Shown here: positions 1-4,801 of the stretch, piece after piece
Numbering within the stretch: position 1 is the first letter of the stretch
How the letters are laid out: each line of letters begins with the position of its first letter
Source: Clostridia bacterium
Lineage (GTDB): Bacteria > Bacillota > Clostridia > Oscillospirales > Ruminococcaceae
Reading direction: 5' to 3'
Assembly: GCA_009177225.1 (NCBI GenBank)
Contig: WFLZ01000187.1
Span: forward strand, 325 to 5,346
DNA length: 5,022 nucleotides
Position numbers and translations under genes: made by a program
The notes under the pieces: model-generated
The model's input: the letters and a program-made list of their open reading frames with translations, nothing else
What the model was told of the DNA's origin: nothing
Database searches by the model: none

Positions 1-1260
1 ATAACTCCCATATTTCTTTTTCATTGCATTAAACAGGGGAGTGCTGTTTCCGCCCTCTATGCAATAATCAAATTCCATATCAGATATTATATAGAGTTTC
101 GATGGCATTTCTTCCTGTGGAAGTTTGTTTTTTACTGCTGTTTTAAGTATAAGATTAAAAACTGCTTCAAGATTGGTATTCGCTACTTCGTTAAATCTAT
201 GGCAATAATTTACTTTTTCAAATATATCTTTACCCTTTATTTCAACTAACTGCGGACTTTTTGAAAATGTAATAAAGTGATTTGCAAATTTTCCTTTGTT
301 GTGTTCTGCGAAATAAATTCCCAAAGAAAGAGCAACATCTATCGGTCTTGTATCACAATAACCCCATGTCATAGAACCTGAACCGTCTATAACTGCAATG
401 GCGTTTTCATCATTGTCAGCATAAATGGGAAGACTATTCCATGTTACATCAAGCGACAGTTTTTCTTCATCTGTTTTTTTGCCTTCACAACGGCGTATAA
501 GTTCATATGGATAAAGAACCGATGTATTAAGTTTTTCTTCGCCTTTCTGTACAGACTGCAAATATTTTGTATAACGCTCATTGTCGTTTCTGACAAAAGC
601 TTTGCGGTACTTGAACATTGCACATGACGGCTGTTTTGAATAGTCAAAAGTATAATCTGAAACTCTGAGACGATTTTCTATTATATCGGTATAACGTCTT
701 AATTCTGAGAGTGTATGTCTGTATTTCTTCTCACTCATGCCCAGAAGTTTTGCAAGGGTCTTACCCATTGCCTTTGTTTCAGCTGATGAGGCGTTGACCG
801 ACGGAAGCCATTTTGCAAGAAGTGAAACTTGTTCATTTTTGTTCATTGCATCTGCATCTGCATTCAGTTGTTTCTGTATTTCGGAAACAGCCTCTTTTTC
901 GCATTTAGTGCCGAGAAGTACGCACAGGTCGTCAAAACGTCCGTATTCTGCAAAATAAGGGATATTTCTTTTTACTGCGTCCGGTGCAAATTCAGAAAGA
1001 GTTTTGATAGCTGTTCTGAAAAATCTTCTTTCACCAAGACCGCCTCTTGCATCTCGTGCATAAAAAATTATTTTCATGGTTTTTATCGGGTCTTCTGTAT
1101 AAGATTCAATAACTGCTCTTGCAATTCTTTTTTCTTCTGCATTACGCATTGCTCCTGCTCCGAAAAAAAGGTTGAGACAACATGAACCCGTTGAACTATG
1201 GGTTAAAGCTCCGTTTTCGGTATAGGTGAGATTAGTTTCTTTTTTCAAAAAGTTCAGCAT
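1..1260 (-). CDS. DUF2828 family protein (TROVE/Ro60-like helical region plus vWA domain), C-terminus cut by window edge
   Basis: The reading frame is open for 420 codons from an ATG at 1260 and leaves the window without a stop. An AGAGG Shine-Dalgarno (1274-1270) sits 9 nt upstream of the ATG. The N-terminal ~280 residues are mostly helical and carry signatures I associate with DUF2828: F66-Y-A-R-D-A-R-G-G-L-G-E-R (66-78), YGRFDDL (106-112), KWLPS (150-154), and a PSCAM...KYR...F...D..RY..YL stretch (211-234). A vWA (DUF7788-type) domain follows, with a metal-site DGSGS at 292-296, T362 in NTNLEAV, and D394 in ISDMEFD, so the MIDAS looks intact. No signal peptide or membrane segment is evident, so it is probably cytoplasmic. 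By family resemblance to Ro60 it may bind structured RNA; that role is inferred. A leader of five repeated RNA-like elements lies directly upstream on the same strand. Divergent WYL genes suggest regulation. Family assignment is confident, function is not. Confidence 0.9.
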   Translation of the reverse strand, partial: MLNFLKKETNLTYTENGALTHSSTGSCCLNLFFGAGAMRNAEEKRIARAVIESYTEDPIKTMKIIFYARDARGGLGERRFFRTAIKTLSEFAPDAVKRNIPYFAEYGRFDDLCVLLGTKCEKEAVSEIQKQLNADADAMNKNEQVSLLAKWLPSVNASSAETKAMGKTLAKLLGMSEKKYRHTLSELRRYTDIIENRLRVSDYTFDYSKQPSCAMFKYRKAFVRNDNERYTKYLQSVQKGEEKLNTSVLYPYELIRRCEGKKTDEEKLSLDVTWNSLPIYADNDENAIAVIDGSGSMTWGYCDTRPIDVALSLGIYFAEHNKGKFANHFITFSKSPQLVEIKGKDIFEKVNYCHRFNEVANTNLEAVFNLILKTAVKNKLPQEEMPSKLYIISDMEFDYCIEGGNSTPLFNAMKKKYGSY

Positions 1261-1269
1261 ATGTAAATA

Positions 1270-1274
1270 CCTCT
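1270..1274 (-). promoter_or_regulatory. Ribosome binding site of the DUF2828 gene
   Basis: AGAGG on the minus strand lies 9 nt before the ATG at 1260. It sits in the 23-nt gap between the last structured element of the leader and the start codon, so it stays free when that element folds. Confidence 0.6.
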
Positions 1275-1283
1275 TTTCTGTTC

Positions 1284-1340
1284 ACGGCTCGTTCTGCGTT
1301 AGGATTTTCAGTCCTATGCAACACCTGCTGTTAAAGCCGT
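1284..1340 (-). ncRNA. Structured leader element 1 (57 nt), nearest the DUF2828 gene
   Basis: Read on the minus strand, the outer helix ACGGCTT / GAGCCGT pairs over 7 bp, with a terminal U-G that would be a C-A mismatch on the plus strand. The 5' helix strand is followed by TA and the invariant ACAGCA. The internal hairpin has a 5-bp stem TAGGA / TCCTA with a 7-nt loop CTGAAAA, extended outward by GTTGC / GC..AAC pairs across small internal loops. GA follows the 3' helix strand, as in four of the five copies. No CCA end and no T-arm is present, so it is not a tRNA. No family is recognised. One inner pair favours the plus strand, so orientation is likely but not certain. Confidence 0.6.
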
Positions 1341-1360
1341 TTCTTTTTGATTTGGATAAC

Positions 1361-1425
1361 AAGGCACATAATAAATCACGTTATCATATTAAAAGTATGA
1401 GCGTTTATATTGCTGTAAGTGCCTT
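1361..1425 (-). ncRNA. Structured leader element 2 (65 nt)
   Basis: On the minus strand the outer helix AAGGCAC / GTGCCTT is a perfect 7-bp match that differs from its neighbours at covarying positions (position 2 is A-U here, C-G in three other copies). TT and the invariant ACAGCA follow the 5' strand. The internal hairpin TCATA / TATGA encloses a 7-nt loop CTTTTAA and can be extended by ACG / CGT and ATAA / TTAT. This copy lacks the GA after the 3' helix strand (it reads GTT), making it the most divergent member. Confidence 0.6.
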
Positions 1426-1431
1426 TTTGTC

Positions 1432-1484
1432 ACGGTACATCATTGTGATTCTTTCAGTAATCATAAAACTGCTGTTTGTACCGT
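1432..1484 (-). ncRNA. Structured leader element 3 (53 nt, the shortest)
   Basis: On the minus strand the outer helix ACGGTAC / GTACCGT is a perfect 7-bp match. AA and the invariant ACAGCA follow the 5' strand, and GA follows the 3' strand. The inner hairpin TGATT / AATCA closes an 8-nt loop ACTGAAAG, which resembles the ACTGAAAA of element 1. Two further outer pairs of this hairpin form better on the plus strand, where a G-U replaces an A-C mismatch. This is the main evidence against a minus-strand transcript. Confidence 0.6.
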
Positions 1485-1499
1485 TATAATATAAGCGTC

Positions 1500-1582
1500 A
1501 CGGTTCTGTCTTTATCAGAGTGCCTGCAAGCTATACTTCGGCGTTCTCTGGCCCTTAAAAGAAAAACTGCTGTCTGAACCAT
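1500..1582 (-). ncRNA. Structured leader element 4 (83 nt)
   Basis: On the minus strand the outer helix ATGGTTC / GAACCGT pairs over 7 bp, with a U-G at position 2 that would be a C-A mismatch on the other strand. AG and the invariant ACAGCA follow the 5' strand, and GA follows the 3' strand. A longer interior carries TCTTT / AAAGA and CAGAG / CTCTG stems with a GCC / GGC and AAG / CTT tip. It belongs with element 5 to a long subclass that shares AGACAGCA. Confidence 0.6.
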
Positions 1583-1594
1583 TCAGCTTTTTTC

Positions 1595-1678
1595 ACGGCT
1601 CGTTTATAGACAACGGCGTTTACTTAAAAAAGCAACTCTCCGTCGTGGACTCTATAACATCATTGCTGTCTGAGCCGT
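1595..1678 (-). ncRNA. Structured leader element 5 (84 nt), first to be transcribed
   Basis: On the minus strand the outer helix ACGGCTC / GAGCCGT is a perfect 7-bp match. AG and the invariant ACAGCA follow the 5' strand, and GA follows the 3' strand. The internal hairpin is long: TTATAGA / TCTATAA (7 bp), then CGACGG / CCGTTG (6 bp with one G-U), then TTGCTT / AAGTAA (one G-U) around a TTTT loop. Both G-U pairs would be A-C mismatches on the plus strand. The element starts about 12 nt after the start site predicted from the minus-strand -10 box. Confidence 0.65.
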
Positions 1679-1696
1679 TCCGTTTGGTATGTACTA

Positions 1697-1705
1697 AGTA
1701 TATCA
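1697..1705 (-). promoter_or_regulatory. Extended -10 promoter for the RNA array and DUF2828 gene
   Basis: On the minus strand TGATATACT contains a TATACT -10 box (1702-1697) preceded by TGA, an extended -10 motif. No good -35 is visible (ATGATT at 17 nt spacing matches only weakly), so extended -10 recognition or an activator would be needed. The predicted start near 1690 puts element 5 at the very front of the transcript. Confidence 0.5.
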
Positions 1706-1707
1706 CA

Positions 1708-1723
1708 GATTATGGAAATAATC
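1708..1723. promoter_or_regulatory. Perfect inverted repeat, candidate operator
   Basis: GATTAT-GGAA-ATAATC is a perfect 6-bp dyad with a 4-bp centre. It lies in the -10 to -35 spacer region of the minus-strand promoter and about 25 bp upstream of the -35 of the WYL promoter. A dimeric regulator bound here would block the RNA/DUF2828 promoter and could also affect the divergent one. One of the WYL proteins is the obvious candidate, by inference. Confidence 0.4.
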
Positions 1724-1746
1724 ATATAAAAAAATCTGCGAACTAC

Positions 1747-1775
1747 TTGAAAGTTATATAAATTTCTGTTATTAT
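1747..1775 (+). promoter_or_regulatory. Sigma-A-type promoter of the WYL operon
   Basis: TTGAAA (1747-1752), a 17-bp spacer and TATTAT (1770-1775) form a good housekeeping promoter. Transcription would begin around 1782, giving a leader of about 20 nt. That leader carries a strong Shine-Dalgarno, GGGAG (1789-1793), 7 nt before the ATG at 1801. Confidence 0.6.
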
Positions 1776-1800
1776 TATAAGTAAGAGAGGGAGTGCGGAA

Positions 1801-3054
1801 ATGAGTGGATTTTCAGAACTTATAAAAAATTTCGACAAGACAAGAGACTATATACGTGATTTTTTTATTTACGGTTTTAAAGTGAGAAATGATTTCGACC
1901 GCAAAAGTCTGCGTACCTATGACGACGAAAAAAGACGTATTGAAAGTTGGTTCAGCGATTATATCAGGTATGAACGTTCTGAAAGGGGACAGCAGGTTTC
2001 TATTACGGTTGACAGCGGAAGTATTTCCGAAAATCCACTTTATCAGGCGTACTACTCAAAAAGTTTTACTGACAATGATATAAAACTCCACTTTTTTATT
2101 ATAGATATCCTGCATGACGGCAGAAATCTTACATTGAAAAAAATAGTTTCTGAAACAGATAAAAGTTTCAGCGAGATTTTTGATGTGCAGACCATAAGAA
2201 ACAAACTGAAAGAATACGTCAAAGAGGGGATTATTATAACTGAAATAAAGGGAAAAACAGCTTATTTCCGGTTGTCGGAGGACAGAACAGCCGATTTTCT
2301 TAACCATTTCGACGGTCTGACCGATGCGGTAAAGTTTTTTTCTGAAACGCAGGAGTTCGGAATCGTCGGAAACAGTATTCTGAAATCAGCCGGACTGAAA
2401 AATGACCTCTTTGTTATGAAACACAATTATATTGTTCATACTCTTGAAGATATAATTATTCCGGAAATTATAAATGCAATTGAAAATAAAAAATACATAT
2501 CATTTATTTCTTTCAAAGCTAAAAGTAATACAATCAGGAATGCAAATCAGGTAGTTCCGATGAAGATTTTTTCATCTGTTCAGACGGGCAGACGTTATAT
2601 GGTCGGCTATATTTCAGCTCTCAAATGTTTTCATTCTTTTCGTCTTGATTTCATTAAAACTGTAAAAACAGGGGATATTTGTGACGATTATGATACTATA
2701 TATGAAAAATTCTGTCAGGATTCAAATTATTGTTTTGGTGTTTCTTTCAATTCAGGAAAAACAGAAACAGTTATACTTACTTTTTATATTGACGAAAAAA
2801 ATGAAAGTTTTGTCATTGAAAGGCTTAAACGTGAAAAAAGAAACGGCATTCTTGAAAAAATTGACAACAATTTATTCCGTCTCACAGCTAAAACTTTTGA
2901 TTCATTTGAAGTCATGCAGTGGGCTAAAACCTTTATCGGCAGAATTGTTTCAGCCGAGGGGGACAATTCACAGGCAATAAACCGTTTTTATAAGGACGTC
3001 TGCCGAATGTACAGAATATATGAAAAGGAGAAAAAAATTGAACATATTCCATGA
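1801..3054 (+). CDS. WYL-domain transcriptional regulator, first of pair
   Basis: This is a 417-residue protein with an N-terminal DNA-binding part. A RTYDDEKRRIESW segment (38-50) and a winged-helix-like region at about 90-160 (NLTLKKIVSETD...TIRNKLKEYVKEGIIITEIKGKTAYFRLS) precede a WYL domain at about 220-290. The WYL core reads VVPMKIF...GRRYMVGYI...FHSFRLDFIKTV; the name-giving W-Y-L triplet is degenerate (R-Y-M), but R281 of the typical FRLD.I ending is kept. A C-terminal WCX-like module follows at about 322-385 (VILTFYIDE...FDSFEVMQWAKTFIGRIVSAEG). WYL proteins typically sense a ligand, often nucleic acid or nucleotide-like, and control defence or stress genes. The ATG at 1801 has a strong ribosome site. 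The gene is divergent from the RNA array and DUF2828 gene, whose control is its likely job by inference. The end overlaps the next gene by 17 nt. Confidence 0.85.
   Translation: MSGFSELIKNFDKTRDYIRDFFIYGFKVRNDFDRKSLRTYDDEKRRIESWFSDYIRYERSERGQQVSITVDSGSISENPLYQAYYSKSFTDNDIKLHFFIIDILHDGRNLTLKKIVSETDKSFSEIFDVQTIRNKLKEYVKEGIIITEIKGKTAYFRLSEDRTADFLNHFDGLTDAVKFFSETQEFGIVGNSILKSAGLKNDLFVMKHNYIVHTLEDIIIPEIINAIENKKYISFISFKAKSNTIRNANQVVPMKIFSSVQTGRRYMVGYISALKCFHSFRLDFIKTVKTGDICDDYDTIYEKFCQDSNYCFGVSFNSGKTETVILTFYIDEKNESFVIERLKREKRNGILEKIDNNLFRLTAKTFDSFEVMQWAKTFIGRIVSAEGDNSQAINRFYKDVCRMYRIYEKEKKIEHIP
3025..3030 (+). promoter_or_regulatory. Ribosome binding site that selects a TTG start for the second WYL gene
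   Basis: AAGGAG lies inside the end of the first WYL gene. It is ideally placed 7 nt before TTG at 3038. The in-frame ATG at 3020 lies upstream of this site and has no comparable ribosome site of its own, and the next ATG (3056) is 25 nt downstream of the site. Confidence 0.65.
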
Positions 3055-4030
3055 AATGTACAGCACATATTTCCGTATTGCGTCCGAAATTCTTAAACTT
3101 TCCCGTATAACTGAAAAAGGTATAAATAAAATTATTGAAAGTGAAGGTTTCCGTGATTCAGTTCTTTTTCTTCCTCAGAAACTCATTCCTCAGAATGACA
3201 GTTCTGACTGGGGTCTGCTGAAAAGAAGCTGTGACGGGGAACTTATTCCGGTCATAAAAAACAAGCCTGTTGAAATACTTACAGAAGTTCAGAAACAGTG
3301 GCTTAAATCAAAGCTTGATGACCCGAAAATAAATCTGTTTATTGAAAATAATACCGTTACCGCACTGAAAAAATGTCTTGAAAGTGTAAAGCCGTTTTAC
3401 GACAAAAAACACTTCCGGTATACAGACCAGTTCAGCGACGGAGACAATTTCTCTGATGAACTCTATCGGAAAAATTTCCGTAAAATAATAAATGCGGTCA
3501 GAAATCATGAAATACTTGAAATAACCTTTGTCAGTGGACGAAATAAAAAAATCAGCGGAAAGTATATTCCACTTAAAATACAGTATTCCGCTAAAAACGA
3601 CCGTTTCAGACTTTTTTGTTTTTCTTTTAAGGACGGAGAAATATTTCACAGCGGAATTATTAACATCGGAAGAATTGAACAGATTGAAAATACCAATGAA
3701 TACTGGGAAAAAACTATTTCAATAGACGAATATTTCCTGAAAAGAAAATGTAAAAAACCGATTACTGTTTGTGTGTCGGACGAACGCAATGCAAAAGAAC
3801 GATTTTTTATGGAGTTTGCACCATACGAAAAATACACCGTCACGGATTTGACAGACGGAAAATGTACAGTAAAAATATGGTACGATTATCAGGAAGAAAC
3901 AGAACTTCTTATTCGTCTATTAAGCTTCGGTCCTGTTATTGAAATTGTTTCACCTCCGGAATTTCGCCATCAGGCAAAAGAGCGTATTACAAGACAATAT
4001 GAATTTTTAAAAATAAACTGCCGGCATTAG
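3038..4030 (+). CDS. WYL-domain protein, second of pair (TTG start)
   Basis: From the TTG at 3038 this is a 330-residue protein; the longer reading from ATG 3020 adds six lysine/arginine-rich residues encoded by the ribosome-site sequence itself, so I prefer TTG. The N-terminal ~140 residues are helical and contain LTEVQKQWLKSKLDDPKINLF (81-101), a segment I associate with Firmicutes WYL proteins. The WYL domain spans about 145-217 and is divergent: GKYIPLKIQYSAKNDRFRLFCFSF then FHSGIINIGRIEQIE, so both the W-Y-L triplet and the FRLD.I arginine pattern are altered. A WCX-like C-terminal module (about 254-325; FFMEFAPYEKYTVTDL...LLIRLLSFGPVIEIVSP) follows. The 17-nt overlap with the first WYL gene implies one transcript and translational coupling. 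It may heterodimerise with its partner or sense a different ligand. I do not see a clear helix-turn-helix here, so DNA binding is uncertain. Confidence 0.8.
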   Translation: MNIFHEMYSTYFRIASEILKLSRITEKGINKIIESEGFRDSVLFLPQKLIPQNDSSDWGLLKRSCDGELIPVIKNKPVEILTEVQKQWLKSKLDDPKINLFIENNTVTALKKCLESVKPFYDKKHFRYTDQFSDGDNFSDELYRKNFRKIINAVRNHEILEITFVSGRNKKISGKYIPLKIQYSAKNDRFRLFCFSFKDGEIFHSGIINIGRIEQIENTNEYWEKTISIDEYFLKRKCKKPITVCVSDERNAKERFFMEFAPYEKYTVTDLTDGKCTVKIWYDYQEETELLIRLLSFGPVIEIVSPPEFRHQAKERITRQYEFLKINCRH

Positions 4031-4102
4031 GTCAATACTCATATAGAAGTTTTCCAACAACAAATATGAAAGACTTATGCGGATACTATGAAATATCTGC
4101 CT

Positions 4103-4135
4103 GTTCTTGAATTATTGAGAACGACTTTTTTCTTT
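4103..4135 (+). terminator. Probable intrinsic terminator of the WYL operon
   Basis: GTTCTT (4103-4108) pairs with GAGAAC (4117-4122), 6 bp including one G-U around an 8-nt loop. It is followed by GAC, six T, then CTTT. The stem is modest and AT-rich, but its place 73 nt after the WYL stop codon fits. Confidence 0.55.
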
Positions 4136-4147
4136 AAAAAAATATAA

Positions 4148-4205
4148 GTAAAATGGCGATACTTCACGCTTATACGCAAGGTATCACCCATACTCTTTTT
4201 CTTTT
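4148..4205 (+). other. Long imperfect hairpin followed by a T-rich tract
   Basis: ATGG / CCAT (4153-4156 with 4188-4191) and GATAC / GTATC (4158-4162 with 4181-4185) stack with a small internal loop, extended inside by TT / AA and outside by AGT / ACT. A tract of C-T5-C-T4 follows from 4195. It may be a second terminator, or the end of a small RNA. It carries no ACAGCA and is not a sixth copy of the array element. Confidence 0.35.
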
Positions 4206-4222
4206 ATATACAAAATCAATAC

Positions 4223-4250
4223 CACAGGAGTACTTATCCTACTGTGTTTT
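4223..4250. other. Small hairpin, CACA-GGA / TCC-TGTG
   Basis: CACAGGA (4223-4229) pairs with TCC (4237-4239) and TGTG (4243-4246), with a three-base bulge. TTTT follows on the plus strand. It could be a weak terminator or chance structure in AT-rich sequence. Confidence 0.25.
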
Positions 4251-4440
4251 CTGTTTGTCCAATATTATATGGATTCTCCTTATTCGCTCTTATTGTGCAG
4301 ACAATATCAAATATCCGTCTTTGCATATAAAACAATTTATGATGCAATAACGAACTGTATTATTTTTGATTTGTAAAGAGTTTTTTAAAAAATTTTTTGC
4401 TGTCACTTAATCAGGCATATGTGATTTCTATTATATTGTG
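4251..4440. other. No gene recognised; contains a T6A6T6 tract
   Basis: No convincing protein gene is seen here. A 65-codon frame at 4153-4350 starts inside the hairpin at 4148-4205, has no ribosome site and has no recognisable family, so I do not call it. The run of six T, six A and six T at 4381-4398 is a likely bent or easily melted DNA segment. I see no convincing promoter for the small ORF that follows. Confidence 0.4.
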
Positions 4441-4453
4441 AAGGGGCGAAAAT

Positions 4454-4522
4454 ATGAATTTGTACATAGTCGGAAAAGGCGAAGAAACCTATGAAAATGA
4501 AATGGAAACAATGATAATATAG
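4454..4522 (+). CDS. Possible 22-residue small ORF or gene remnant
   Basis: An ATG preceded at 7 nt by AAGGGG (4441-4446) opens a 22-codon frame, MNLYIVGKGEETYENEMETM-II, ending in TAG. The ribosome site is good and the peptide starts like an ordinary soluble protein and then stops, which suggests a truncated remnant rather than a dedicated small protein. No family is recognised. Confidence 0.3.
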   Translation: MNLYIVGKGEETYENEMETMII

Positions 4523-4560
4523 AACTCAGATTTTCCTGAATAATTTACATTCAAAAACTA

Positions 4561-4589
4561 TTTACAAATCATAAATAATATGATATAAT
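4561..4589 (+). promoter_or_regulatory. Strong consensus promoter with no intact gene behind it
   Basis: TTTACA (4561-4566), a 17-bp spacer and TATAAT (4584-4589), also preceded by TGA as an extended -10, give a near-ideal sigma-A promoter. Transcription would start near 4596 and run through the TTGGTAGA repeats toward the broken helix-turn-helix gene. No ribosome site with a long open frame follows it. Confidence 0.6.
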
Positions 4590-4642
4590 GAATGCCTTGT
4601 ACCTCTGAGTGACTTTAAATTCCCAATTTTACGGCACTTTTC

Positions 4643-4801
4643 TTGGTAGAAAGCTCAAAAACAGCGTAACAGCGCAGTTTTGAAAAAATAACTGAAATCG
4701 AAGTTTTTTGGTAGAAACTTGGTAGACAGCTTTTGAAGCCGATAGCCGAAAAAGTTGGTAGAAATTTGGTAGATAACTGAAAACAACCTATAAACGGTAG
4801 A
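4643..4801 (+). repeat. Cluster of TTGGTAGA repeats, partly as 11-bp tandem pairs
   Basis: Exact TTGGTAGA occurs at 4643, 4708, 4719, 4755 and 4766, and a variant ACGGTAGA at 4794. Two pairs (4708/4719 and 4755/4766) are spaced exactly 11 bp, about one helical turn, as TTGGTAGAAAC-TTGGTAGA and TTGGTAGAAAT-TTGGTAGA. This resembles a protein-binding or iteron-like array. It lies between a strong promoter and a broken gene of a type found on plasmids and integrative elements. Its function is unknown. Confidence 0.55.

Noticed and set aside
444..647. Minus-strand 67-codon frame
   Set aside because: It lies in another frame within the DUF2828 coding sequence, whose own frame carries the family motifs.
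829..1489. Plus-strand open frames at 737-958, 829-1185 and 1226-1489
   Set aside because: The first two are antisense shadows of the DUF2828 gene. The third overlaps its start and the structured array and has no ribosome site or recognisable family.
1284..1678. The array as a CRISPR
   Set aside because: The units are not near-identical direct repeats with uniform spacers. Only short helix strands and ACAGCA are shared, unit lengths range from 53 to 84 nt, and no cas gene is present.
1284..1678. The array as tRNA genes
   Set aside because: The 7-bp outer helix and the 5-bp stem with 7-nt loop in elements 1 and 2 recall acceptor and anticodon arms. However, there is no T-arm, no GGTTC motif in place, no D-arm and no CCA end.
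4153..4350. 65-codon plus-strand frame
   Set aside because: It starts inside a hairpin, has no Shine-Dalgarno, and has a low-complexity composition with no recognised domain.
4397..4402. TTGCTG before the small ORF as a sixth array element or a -35 box
   Set aside because: The TGCTGT at 4398-4403 matches the reverse complement of the conserved ACAGCA, but no 7-bp closing helix can be formed around it, and no -10 lies at a suitable distance.
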